This document shows, one piece after another, positions 36,290-45,073 of a stretch of DNA of 64,000 nucleotides. The notes below the pieces were generated by a model. It was not told where the DNA came from. It searched no databases and saw only the letters and a list, made by a program, of their open reading frames with translations. Position numbers and translations under genes: made by a program. Within the stretch, counting starts at the first letter, position 1. Each line of letters begins with the position of its first letter. Where the stretch lies: the NCBI GenBank assembly GCA_036768485.1, contig JAVLUZ010000145.1, positions 18,664,706 through 18,728,705 on the forward strand. The letters run 5' to 3'. This stretch comes from Mermis nigrescens. Its lineage: Eukaryota > Nematoda > Enoplea > Mermithida > Mermithidae.

Positions 36290-36780
36290 ACTTAGAAGAC
36301 TTTTCACAAGATTTTACAAAATAATTTCCAAACTTTACAAAATAATTTTCAAAATTTACAAAATATTTTCCAAACTTTACAGGATTCCTATGCTTAAGCA
36401 CGTAAAAAAGATTCCAAACTTTACAAAATAATTTCGAAACTCTGCAGACATTTTCAAATTTTACAAAATAATTTCCAAACTTTACAAAATAAATTCGAAA
36501 CTTTACAAGCCTACTCTAAAACTTTACAAGACTTTTCTGAAACTTTACAAGCTTTTCACAAGATTTTACAAAAAATTTTGAAGCCTAACAACCAAATTTT
36601 GAAACTTTACAAAACTTCTATCCTACAGCATGTCAAAGTTGCTCGAAATTTTACAAAATTATTTCGAAACTTTACAAAAAATTTTGAAACTTTACAAGAT
36701 TTCCCTGAAACTTTACAAACTTTTCAAAAGATTTTACAAAAAATTTTGCAGCAATACAGCTAAATTTTTGCACTTCACGA
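36290..36780. repeat. AAACTTTACAAAAT oligo array, left arm
   Basis: Loose tandem repeats of TTCCAAACTTTACAAAAT and TTGAAACTTTACAAAA, with one AAACTCTGCAGAC unit that links this array to the one at 16482-16886. It is interrupted near 36381-36410 by TTCCTATGCTTAAGCACGT. That spacer is a palindrome-centred counterpart of CTTCCTATGTTATAACGTGT in the other arrays. Confidence 0.8.
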
Positions 36781-37160
36781 CAAATTTCTACAATCAGGCG
36801 GTGATAACATATAGGCAGCGAGGGGGGGGCTTCAATGAGGCAGAATAGCCAAAAAATAGTGCAGGTTCGCTAGATTCTAGGGGCCCCCTCCCCACCCCTA
36901 TGTGTAGCTGTCACACCATTCAAATGCCCAGGGTCTTACAGATATAGCAGGAATTTTCATTGTTTTTGAATTTTAAGGTGATTTTTGACTGAAATGTATC
37001 AAAAATGATACTTTTCTTAGCTGGAGAATCCGTTTTTAGTTGAACTTTGTCTAAATGTCTTATGGAACTGTCGAAATCCCATCTGGTAAAACTTTCCGCT
37101 TCACATATAAATATGGTAATCCCTGCTTCTCTTGTATATACGTCCACATATGATTATCTG

Positions 37161-37634
37161 GTTGCAGCCACACATGGGCGTGAGGGGGTTGCTTTGGGGG
37201 TCCTAACCATAGATGCACAGCATGGCCGATCTGGGGGGATCAGCCGGTCTGGGGGCAGGGGTCAAAAACCGAGCTTTTTTTGGCTAGAATCACCCGAAAA
37301 ATTGGCATAAACGCTAAAATAGCGCTAAAAGTACGTTATTACACAGTTTCTGGTCAATTTGGAGCACTTTTAAAGAAAATTTTCAATTTTCACCCGTTTT
37401 TAGCCTTCATTTTGCCTTATTTTTCCCGGCAAAATTTTCCATTTTCCTATTCTGGGGGGGTCGGTCAGGACCCCCAAACCCGTCCACGTGCATGTCTGGT
37501 CCTGACCTCCCAAGAATTTGAAATACTCCCCACAGACCCCTCCAGAATGCTATTTTTAGCCATTTTTAGAGCTACTTTTGTCCATTTACACTACTTTGAC
37601 TCCCCAGAATTTTGGTGCTGCCCGCGCATGGTTG
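37161..37634. mobile_element. TGGGC-type MITE, left of palindrome centre
   Basis: The left end reads GGTTGCAGCCACACATGGGC. The right end, on the minus strand, reads TGCAACCATGCGCGGGCAGC. These are imperfect inverted repeats around a ~470-bp interior with G-rich subterminal tracts (GGGGGGATCAGCCGGTCTGG). No coding capacity. A mirror copy lies at 37660-38133. The palindrome centre lies about 10 bases from the inner ends of the two MITEs. Confidence 0.5.
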
Positions 37635-37643
37635 CATCAAGAA

Positions 37644-37651
37644 GCTTATGG
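37644..37651. other. Centre of the 8.2-kb palindrome
   Basis: GGTTGCATCAAGAA (37630-37643) and TTCTTGATGCAACC (37652-37665) are exact inverted copies around the 8-base spacer GCTTATGG. The arms continue inverted for about 4 kb on each side. Confidence 0.95.
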
Positions 37652-37659
37652 TTCTTGAT

Positions 37660-38133
37660 GCAACCATGCGTGGGCAGCACCAAAATTCTGGGGGTCAAAG
37701 TAGTGTAAATGGACAAAAGTAGCTCTAAAAATGGCTAAAAATAGCATTCTGGAGGGGTCTGTGGGGAGTATTTCAAATTCTTGGGGGGTCAGGACCAGAC
37801 ATGCACGTGGACGGGTTTGGGGGGTCCTGACCGACCCCCCCAGAATAGGAAAATGGAAAATTTTGCCGGGAAAATAAGGCAAAATGAAGGCTAAAAACGA
37901 ATGAAAGTTGAACATTTTCTTCAAAAGTGCTCCAAATTGACCAGAAACTGTGTAATAACGTAGTTTTAGCGCTATTTTAGCGTTTATGCCAATTTTTCGG
38001 GTGATTCTAGCCAAAAAAAGCTCGGTTTTTGACCCCCGCCCCCAGACCGGCTGATCCCCCCAGATCGGCCATGCTGTGCATCTATGGTTAGGACCCCCAA
38101 AGCAACCCCCTCACGCCCATGTGTGGCTGCAAC
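37660..38133. mobile_element. TGGGC-type MITE, right of palindrome centre
   Basis: Inverted copy of 37161-37634 with a few single-base differences (for example G against A in the C-rich tract near 38040, and altered bases near 37905-37912). Confidence 0.5.
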
Positions 38134-38509
38134 CAGATAATCATATGTGGACGTATATACAAGAGAAGCAGGGATTACCATATTTATATGTGAAGCGGAA
38201 AGTTTTACCAGATGGGATTTCGACAGTTCCATAAGACATTTAGACAAAGTTCAACTAAAAACGGATTCTCCAGCTAAGAAAAGTATCATTTTTGATACAT
38301 TTCAGTCAAAAATCACCTTAAAATTCAAAAACAATGAAAATTCCTGCTATATCTGTAAGACCCTGGGCATTTGAATGGTGTGACAGCTACACATAGGGGT
38401 GGGGAGGGGGCCCCTAGAATCTAGCGAACCTGCACTATTTTTTGGCTATTCTGCCTCATTGAAGCCCCCCCCTCGCTGCCTATATGTTATCACCGCCTGA
38501 TTGTAGAAA

Positions 38510-39010
38510 TTTGTCGTGAAGTGCAAAAATTTAGCTGTATTGCTGCAAAATTTTTTGTAAAATCTTTTGAAAAGTTTGTAAAGTTTCAGGGAAATCTTGT
38601 AAAGTTTCAAAATTTTTTGTAAAGTTTCGAAATAATTTTGTAAAATTTCGAGCAACTTTGACATGCTGTAGGATAGAAGTTTTGTAAAGTTTCAAAATTT
38701 GGTTGTTAGGCTTCAAAATTTTTTGTAAAATCTTGTGAAAAGCTTGTAAAGTTTCAGAAAAGTCTTGTAAAGTTTTAGAGTAGGCTTGTAAAGTTTCGAA
38801 TTTATTTTGTAAAGTTTGGAAATTATTTTGTAAAATTTGAAAATGTCTGCAGAGTTTCGAAATTATTTTGTAAAGTTTGGAATCTTTTTTACGTGCTTAA
38901 GCATAGGAATCCTGTAAAGTTTGGAAAATATTTTGTAAATTTTGAAAATTATTTTGTAAAGTTTGGAAATTATTTTGTAAAATCTTGTGAAAAGTCTTCT
39001 AAGTTTCAAA
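38510..39010. repeat. TTTTGTAAAGTTT oligo array, right arm
   Basis: Inverted copy of the array at 36290-36780, with the spacer ACGTGCTTAAGCATAGGAA near 38890-38910. Confidence 0.8.
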
Positions 39011-39059
39011 ATTTTCTTGCACTTTAGGTTATAAATATTAATAATTATTTGAGTTTATA

Positions 39060-40038
39060 AAGCATGGAGATCATAAAGCAGTATTGGACGAAGGCAGGCA
39101 GGCCTGCCTCTTTTTTCAGGTATCAACAAATTGCAGAAGGTTCTTAAAAATAGGGAAGAAATATCGGCTGATACGGTGAGAAAATTCTTGAAAATTCAGT
39201 TCACTTATCACAGCTACATAAACCAGTTTTGAAAGGTTTTTCAAGACGCTCTATAATTGTTTCTGGGCCAAATATCATGTGGGATGTTGATCTTTTAGAT
39301 TTAAAGGAATTTAAAGGTAAAACTATAGAAATCGTTACATCTTAATGGCGGTTGATGTCTTTTCACAAAAGGCATATGGTGAGGCAATAACTAATAAGAG
39401 TGCTGATGCAACTGCTAGAGTGTTTGAAAAGATATTAAATGAGGCAAAAACCACAATCCACCAAGACCGATCATGGCAATGAATTCAAAAGGTGCCTTCA
39501 ATAAATTATTAAATGCTCATTCTGTCACGCATATATTGACAAGCAACCCAAAAATTAAAGCTAATTTTGTTGAACGGTTTCATAGGACATTTCGTGAAAA
39601 GCTTATGCGGTATATGACTTATTATTCTGATGAAAACTGGACTAGAGTATATAAAAGTATTCTCAATAGTTATAATAATACTCCTCATTTAAGTTTAAAC
39701 AACCTGGCCCCTAATGATGTAGATTCAGAGAACACTGGTAAATTATTAGAATTTATGTTGAAAAGACAGAAAAATATAAAAATGAACGAATATTTAATGT
39801 TGGAGAAATTGTTAGAATAACTTCTTTGAAAGGAAATTTCGCAAAAGCTAGTAAGCATACATTCACAGATGAATTGTTCAAAATCAATTGCATATCTCAA
39901 TGTACACCAAAAACATATAAGCTGGAAGATATGTTAGGCGAACCCATAACTGGTGCTTTTTATGCAAAAGAACTACAATTGGCCGAGCCAGAAGCTGAAA
40001 AGCACAAGAGAGTCAAAAAAGCTATAAAATATCAATAA
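39060..40038 (+). pseudogene. Polinton integrase (right arm copy)
   Basis: DDE-type integrase split by frameshifts. The first catalytic region is visible in SGPNIMWDVDLLDL (about 39265-39300), the second as DHGNEF (39469-39486), and the third in NFVERFHRTFREKL (within 39473-39820). SYNNTPHLSLNNLAPNDV closes the core. A C-terminal SH3/chromo-like piece (39826-40038) contains TYKLEDMLGEPITGAFY, a pattern seen in Polinton integrases. Stops and shifts occur near 39344, 39486 and 39820. It lies directly before the small conserved protein at 40135, the usual end-of-element arrangement. No HHCC zinc motif was identified with confidence. Confidence 0.82.
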
Positions 40039-40134
40039 ATCACAGTATAAAGTAAGATTTAAAAATTGGCCAGCAAAATTTGATAGGATTTTATCAAGAA
40101 ATGAATTGAGATTTTACGAACAGCCTAAATAAAA

Positions 40135-40504
40135 ATGGCTCAAATAAGGCTGAAACGAAAATCGGCTTTTCTTCATTTATTAAGCACCGCGAGACAGCCA
40201 CAAAGAGATGCACTGATAAATACGGCAACTAAGGACCAAATATTATGGATATGCGATTGCGCAAACAATTTTTTGAATGGCAATTTTCCACTCTCTGACA
40301 AAGAGGTAGACAAAGCTTAGGCGATATCAGAATCAAATAAGATGCTTAGCTAACAACAAAAAGGCAGCAACTAAAGAAAAAAGAAAACACGTTATCATAC
40401 AGAATGGTGGATTCTCACCTATTTTACTAGCTCCGATTCTTTCTATAGCCGGTAGTTTACTAGCAGATGCAATCATGGGTAAAAAGGATGCAGAGAATGT
40501 TTAA
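40135..40504 (+). pseudogene. Small Polinton protein (right arm copy)
   Basis: Mirror of 34790-35159. The ATG at 40135 starts a basic N-terminus (MAQIRLKRKSAFLHLL), followed by a Cys-containing segment ICDCANNFLNGNFPLS. The frame stops at 40320. A shift at about 40318 opens a frame running to a stop at 40504, with a Lys/Arg-rich stretch and a hydrophobic C-terminus (SPILLAPILSIAGSLLA). Length and layout match a short protein of unknown role commonly encoded beside the integrase in Polintons. Function not assigned. Confidence 0.55.
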
Positions 40505-40727
40505 ATTTAATAAGTAAGACAAAAAAATCAGGGTTGGGTACCAGTTCACAGAAAAAATTTTTTTGCCCAAGTTCGGGCCAGCACACGAACCCCAAATTTA
40601 GTGATCGAAATTTGCCCAAAAAATCTGTCCATACTCGCAGAACAACCTGGCGCAAAGCGCCAGTAACATTTTTCTCTATCCAATATTTTTGACCATAGGG
40701 TCGGGCCTTGGCCCTTTTTTAGGGCTT

Positions 40728-41670
40728 CTCCCTTCCTGTGACTGTGTATCCCTCCTAGCAGGGGTAGCCCCGGGCGGACCCCCGAGCTGACTTGGCTTGA
40801 ACGGGCTTCGCCTATGTTTTGTATGTGGCGGACCCCAAAATGCGCTTGCGACCCCCCCTCTATACTTTTTTTTGGGGCTTCTATCTTCCTGTGACTGCGT
40901 ATCCCTTCTAGCGGGGGTAGCCCCGGGCGGACCCCCGCGGACCCCCGAGCTGACTTGGCTTGAACGGGCTTCGCCTATGTTTTGTGTGTGGCGGACCCCC
41001 GAAATGCGCTTGCGACCCCCCCTCTATACTTTTTTTGGGCTTCTCCCTTCCTGTGACTGCGTATCCCTTCTAGCAGGGGTAGCCCCCGGCGGACCCCCGA
41101 GCTGACTTGGCTTGAACGGGCTTCGCCTATGTTTTGTATGTGGCGGACCCCCGAAATGCGCTTGCGACCCCCCTCTATACTTTTTTTTGGGGCTTCTCCC
41201 TTCCTGTGACTGCGTATCCCTTCTAGCGGGGGGTAGCCCCGAGCGGACCCCCGCGGACCCCCGAGCTGACTTGGCTTGAACGGGCTTCGCCTATGTTTTG
41301 TGTGTGGCGGACCCCCGAAATACGCTTGCGACCCCCTCAATACTTTTTTTGGGCTTCTCCCTTCCTGTGACTGCGTATCCCTTCTAGCGGGGGTAGCCCC
41401 GGGCGGACCCCGCGGACCCCCGAGCTGACTTGGCTTGAACGGGCTTCGCCTATGTTTTGTGTGTGGCGGACCCCCGAAATACGCTTGCGACCCCCTCTAT
41501 ACTTTATTTTTGGGGCTTCTCCCTTCCTGTGACTGCGTATCCCTTCTAGCGGGGGTAGCCCAGGGCGGACCCCCGCGGATCCCCGAGCTGACTTGGCTTG
41601 AACGGGCTTCGCCTATGTTTTGTGTGTGGCGGACCCCCGAAATGCGCTTGCGACCCCTCTCTATACTACT
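40728..41670. repeat. GC-rich ~160-bp tandem array, right arm (6 units)
   Basis: Inverted counterpart of 33461-34573 with one unit fewer. Unit ends (CGACCCCCTCTATACTT on the plus strand) fall near 40850, 41015, 41165, 41330, 41490 and 41650. It ends CTCTATACTACT at 41670, the mirror of the left terminus. Confidence 0.9.
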
Positions 41671-41718
41671 ATTAGATTGTTTGTTTTGTGATTGTTGAGT
41701 CCTACATGCCGGTGGCAA
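41671..41718 (-). pseudogene. gag: Gypsy gag, segment upstream of the palindrome
   Basis: On the minus strand a Gln/Asn-rich frame (RTQQSQNKQ) runs into the ATTAG duplication. If the palindrome and one duplication are ignored, it is in phase with the gag segment starting at 33460. There is no ATG in this frame before an upstream TGA near 41736, so the original start is lost or farther upstream. Confidence 0.6.
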
Positions 41719-42289
41719 TGATATTTCTTCTCAGGAGGCGTTCGCAAAGTTTTCTTACCACCAATCTCTAGGTATCACAAACGTATGAAAACGTAACATT
41801 GGGTAAGAGAAATGCGACAATGTTAAAATTTTGCAGAAAAATTTTCGAATCTGACCCCGTAGAAAAGAGGTTTTAAAACGTTTATTGTACTCGCTTACAC
41901 AAAGTAAGAGGTAGAAACCGTGAGTCAGATAATGATTAAGACTAAGCCTATGCAACATAATACGTGCAAACTTAGAGTGAATGCAAGCAAAAACCTAGGC
42001 AGCAAAATATATTGTTGAGGGAAAATGATGAGGATTTGTTGCCTGAGGGTTGACGTATATAGAAAAATATGAGCATCCTCGTTGTTGTCGCCATAGTGTT
42101 GACGGAAAATTAAAAATATATAGGCGAAAGTGCCACAAAGCACAAAAGCTTTGCCACAAACACTTACTTAAATACGTACTGCCGTGGCATGGACAATATA
42201 ACAACATAGGTGAACAAAACATTACACATGTTTTGATAGCCAAAAATAATGATTTTTGGATAGAAAAATAAATTTATGATGACTGACCA

Positions 42290-42640
42290 GTTCGGTTGTA
42301 GCTAGCAACCTTGAAGGGGCCTCTCCAGTGTAAATACAGCGGTCCCCTCTGTGGTGGTTGACGTTATCTAAAGCAACACCGAGGCAGACATGTATCTGCC
42401 TTCGGGAATTACTTAGGTACTTATGCTGCTCTTAGCGCTGGCCAGGTTATGTAAGCAGGTAGCACGGCTCTAAACCCAATGGCCTTCAATAACCTACGGC
42501 CTCGACTTCTTCGGTCCTAATATTGCTGACCGCTTCTTGGTCGGAAGTCTTGGCAGCTATGCCCTACAACCTAGTTCTGAGTACCTACCTAACCCTGTTA
42601 TGCTCGCAAGGTCAGTTGACCTATCTCAACCTATTTCTCA
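42290..42640. repeat. Dispersed repeat, inverted partner of 53170-53490
   Basis: Shares ordered words with the reverse complement of 53170-53490: TTAGGTACTTA...GCGCTGGCC, ACGGCTCTAA, CCTAATATTGCTG, AGCTATGCCCTA and GGTCAGTTGACCTATCTCAA. Divergence is roughly 30 percent by eye. The family is unknown. Confidence 0.6.
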
Positions 42641-44352
42641 AGTTGATAAATTAGCTTGTTTTCCAACCACTGATATTTTCAAAAATGTTCTGGTTCCTAA
42701 TACGTGTAGCGCTCTAAACCTTGTTCAAACAACAGCGGGCTCTAATCTGCACAGTCATCATTGTAAAGAGATTTGATAATATTTTGAACATTTTTGGGAT
42801 GAGAAATAGATAAGAAACTTCCTAAAAGTAAGTCTAAGATAAGGTACAACAATATTCACCTGTCCTATTTTGTTCGAGAATAAAATAAAAATATAATCGT
42901 CGTTAGGGCCGGGCCTTACCCTCAAAATAAAAATCACTGGGTAATATTTTTCCAATTTATTAATACACAAAACAAAACAAGGCACGACTGTAAGTCAGCA
43001 ACAAACAAAATAAAACACATCGCTCCAACAATGTAACTCGACCTGACTGCCAACAGGACTGAACAATGATCCTCATGATTGATTACAGTATATAATAATC
43101 AATCAAATAAAATTATGTACAGACTGAAATAACTTTTAGACAAGTCATAAGATCTAATTTTTACAGCGGAAATCAAATAAGTAATTAACTGATGTTAACG
43201 CATACATAACTCTTTTTTACCGGACAAGTACCTAATGGGATTTTGAAATGAAAGATGGGATTAAATTGGGAACTGTAGGCATAACCTCGAGCTAGCAAAT
43301 CACCAAGATGGTTACTCAAATGGTTATGGGATTCCAATATAGTGTAAAGCTGTTATTGATTCGCTTTTGCGACGACAATAACAAAATGCTCGATAAAATG
43401 TTTGTAGCGTGTAACTATTGCAATTACAATAGCAACAATAAGAAATTTATAATTTTATTCGAAAATTAAATAAAAACATCCAAAGCATTCGATAATTTGA
43501 TGTGAGTGTAAGCTAGGCGGAAAAGAAGGCGTAACTCTGGGTTCAGATTGCGCTAGCTATGATTAGCTAAAGCGCCGGTGATTATGATCTTTTAATGCAT
43601 GCAATAAGGCTGACACCAGTACTTCAGGCTGGGACAAGGCAATCGCCAGACGCAAGACAAAGTTAGGGAGAGCAGTGTTTCCAACCCTAAAAAGACCAAC
43701 CGGACAAACCAACATTTAAAACCGGACAAAACCGGTCAAGAGCCTACGTATATTATGGACAAAACCGGACAAATGATGTATACACTTGATAAATAAGAAA
43801 GTGGCTAAAATTTATTCAAATCGAGTACTGCACTTAAATATCTACCACAACTCATTTTGTAATCAGAGCAATTTCCAGTCAGAGCCTCGTCTTATCGATA
43901 ATGAATTAATGTCATAAATCCCTTTTGTCTTGAAAAAAGTTTGATTAAAAGTGAAAAATGCAAAAACCAGCAAAATCCAATTGAAAACTAAAACCACGTA
44001 ACCTGAAAAACTAGCATTAAAAAGCTGTGTGATGCGATGTGCATAGCTTGCAGTAAACATTAGTTTAATAGACTTAAAAAAATCAATTTCTAACCGTATT
44101 TTCGGCTAAAGTAGGGATTGGAAAGTCCCAGAAAGATACGATAAGGACATTTTCTAAGTGAGTTTGGGATGGGGAGTTCATATTTGAAAGAATTAGGGAA
44201 TTTTTTGAGAACATGGTGACCTTCGTGTTTTTTGTCAAAAATGTGATTTTCCTGGTTTTCGAAATTGCTGAATCCAAAAAGGTGATTTTATCGATCGAAA
44301 AGGGTTTTTTCTCTTTTTTCTGCATCAGCATTGCTTGCTAATTCAGATTGAT

Positions 44353-44430
44353 GCCAGACATGGGCTAAGCCTAAGGCATAAATGGAGCGAAAATTGCTCC
44401 ATTTATCTCAGGCTTAGCCCATGTGCTGGC
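44353..44430. repeat. Near-perfect 78-bp hairpin
   Basis: Arms of about 35 bases (starting GCCAGACATGGGCTAAGCCT and ending AGGCTTAGCCCATGTGCTGGC) surround a GAAAATT loop, with only a few mismatches. It could be a fold-back mini-element or a small-RNA precursor; no target duplication was identified. Confidence 0.7.
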
Positions 44431-45073
44431 CTCGATATGAATGCACATAACTAAGCCGAAGCCTAAGACATTCGCCTATCCTTAAACACATGAGCTTCAA
44501 CAGCCTGTAACTCGGTCAATAATGCCGACTACCACCTAATTCTTTCAAATATGAACTACCCGTCCGAAAGTCAGTTAGAAAATGTCCTTCTTTTTTGAAA
44601 ATTTGGCACTTTCCAACTTTCCAGTATTGTCCATTCCGCCCATATTTTCTTCCATTCAATCAAACTTACAAAAATTAATATTTTTGTTCGATTTTTCTTA
44701 ATAATCCTCTTATTTTCACAAATACAATGATTAACTTGCAGAAACAACTCGGACCAAGTCACCTCAACGTTTCCAGCAAGAAAATAATGCTAAATGTACT
44801 TAGCATTGGTCTTTTTTAGGTTAAAGTGGTTTTTAGGTCAAAATCGAACTTTTTCCCATTTCTGGAGGGAGATCATATTCTTTTGAGACAAAAAGGGTTG
44901 AACAACACAACACGTATAGGTCTCTAGGAGGCACATTCCTACTAAGTTTTATAAAAATCGGCGCTGGTATTTTTGAGGTTGCAAGTGGTTTTCAGGCTAC
45001 AATTTACCTTGGTTTTTTAGAGGCTATGACATAAAGTACAAAAGACACGACATGAGGCGAGTACTGACCATAA

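Larger units (their letters stand above)
33461..41670. mobile_element. Palindromic Polinton-derived element, 8.2 kb
   Basis: Two inverted arms (33461-37643 and 37652-41670) meet at an 8-base centre, GCTTATGG. Each arm, from the outside in, holds: terminus AGTAGTATAGAG, a GC-rich ~160-bp tandem array, a small conserved Polinton-type protein gene, an integrase gene, an oligonucleotide array and a TGGGC-type MITE. Corresponding positions in the inner arms sum to about 75294, showing almost no indels; a few substitutions are visible. ATTAG duplications flank the element and the host Gypsy gag frame is colinear across it. DNA polymerase, ATPase, protease and capsid genes of a complete Polinton are absent. 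Confidence 0.8.
41719..45073. other. Intergenic stretch with repeat fragments
   Basis: No gene seen. 41719-42280 may hold the 5' leader and LTR of the minus-strand Gypsy, but no LTR border or primer-binding site could be fixed. 42290-42640 is one member of an inverted repeat pair, and 44353-44430 is a long hairpin (both listed separately). 43690-43790 contains ACCGGACAAA-type direct repeats. 45060-45194 is a TGGGC-type MITE fragment against which the plus-strand Gypsy is truncated. Confidence 0.5.

Noticed and set aside
33461..41670. Palindrome as a fold-back sequencing artefact
   Set aside because: The two outer flanks differ, are colinear parts of one gag gene, and carry a short duplication. 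An artefact would mirror the flanks too. Read mapping is still needed.
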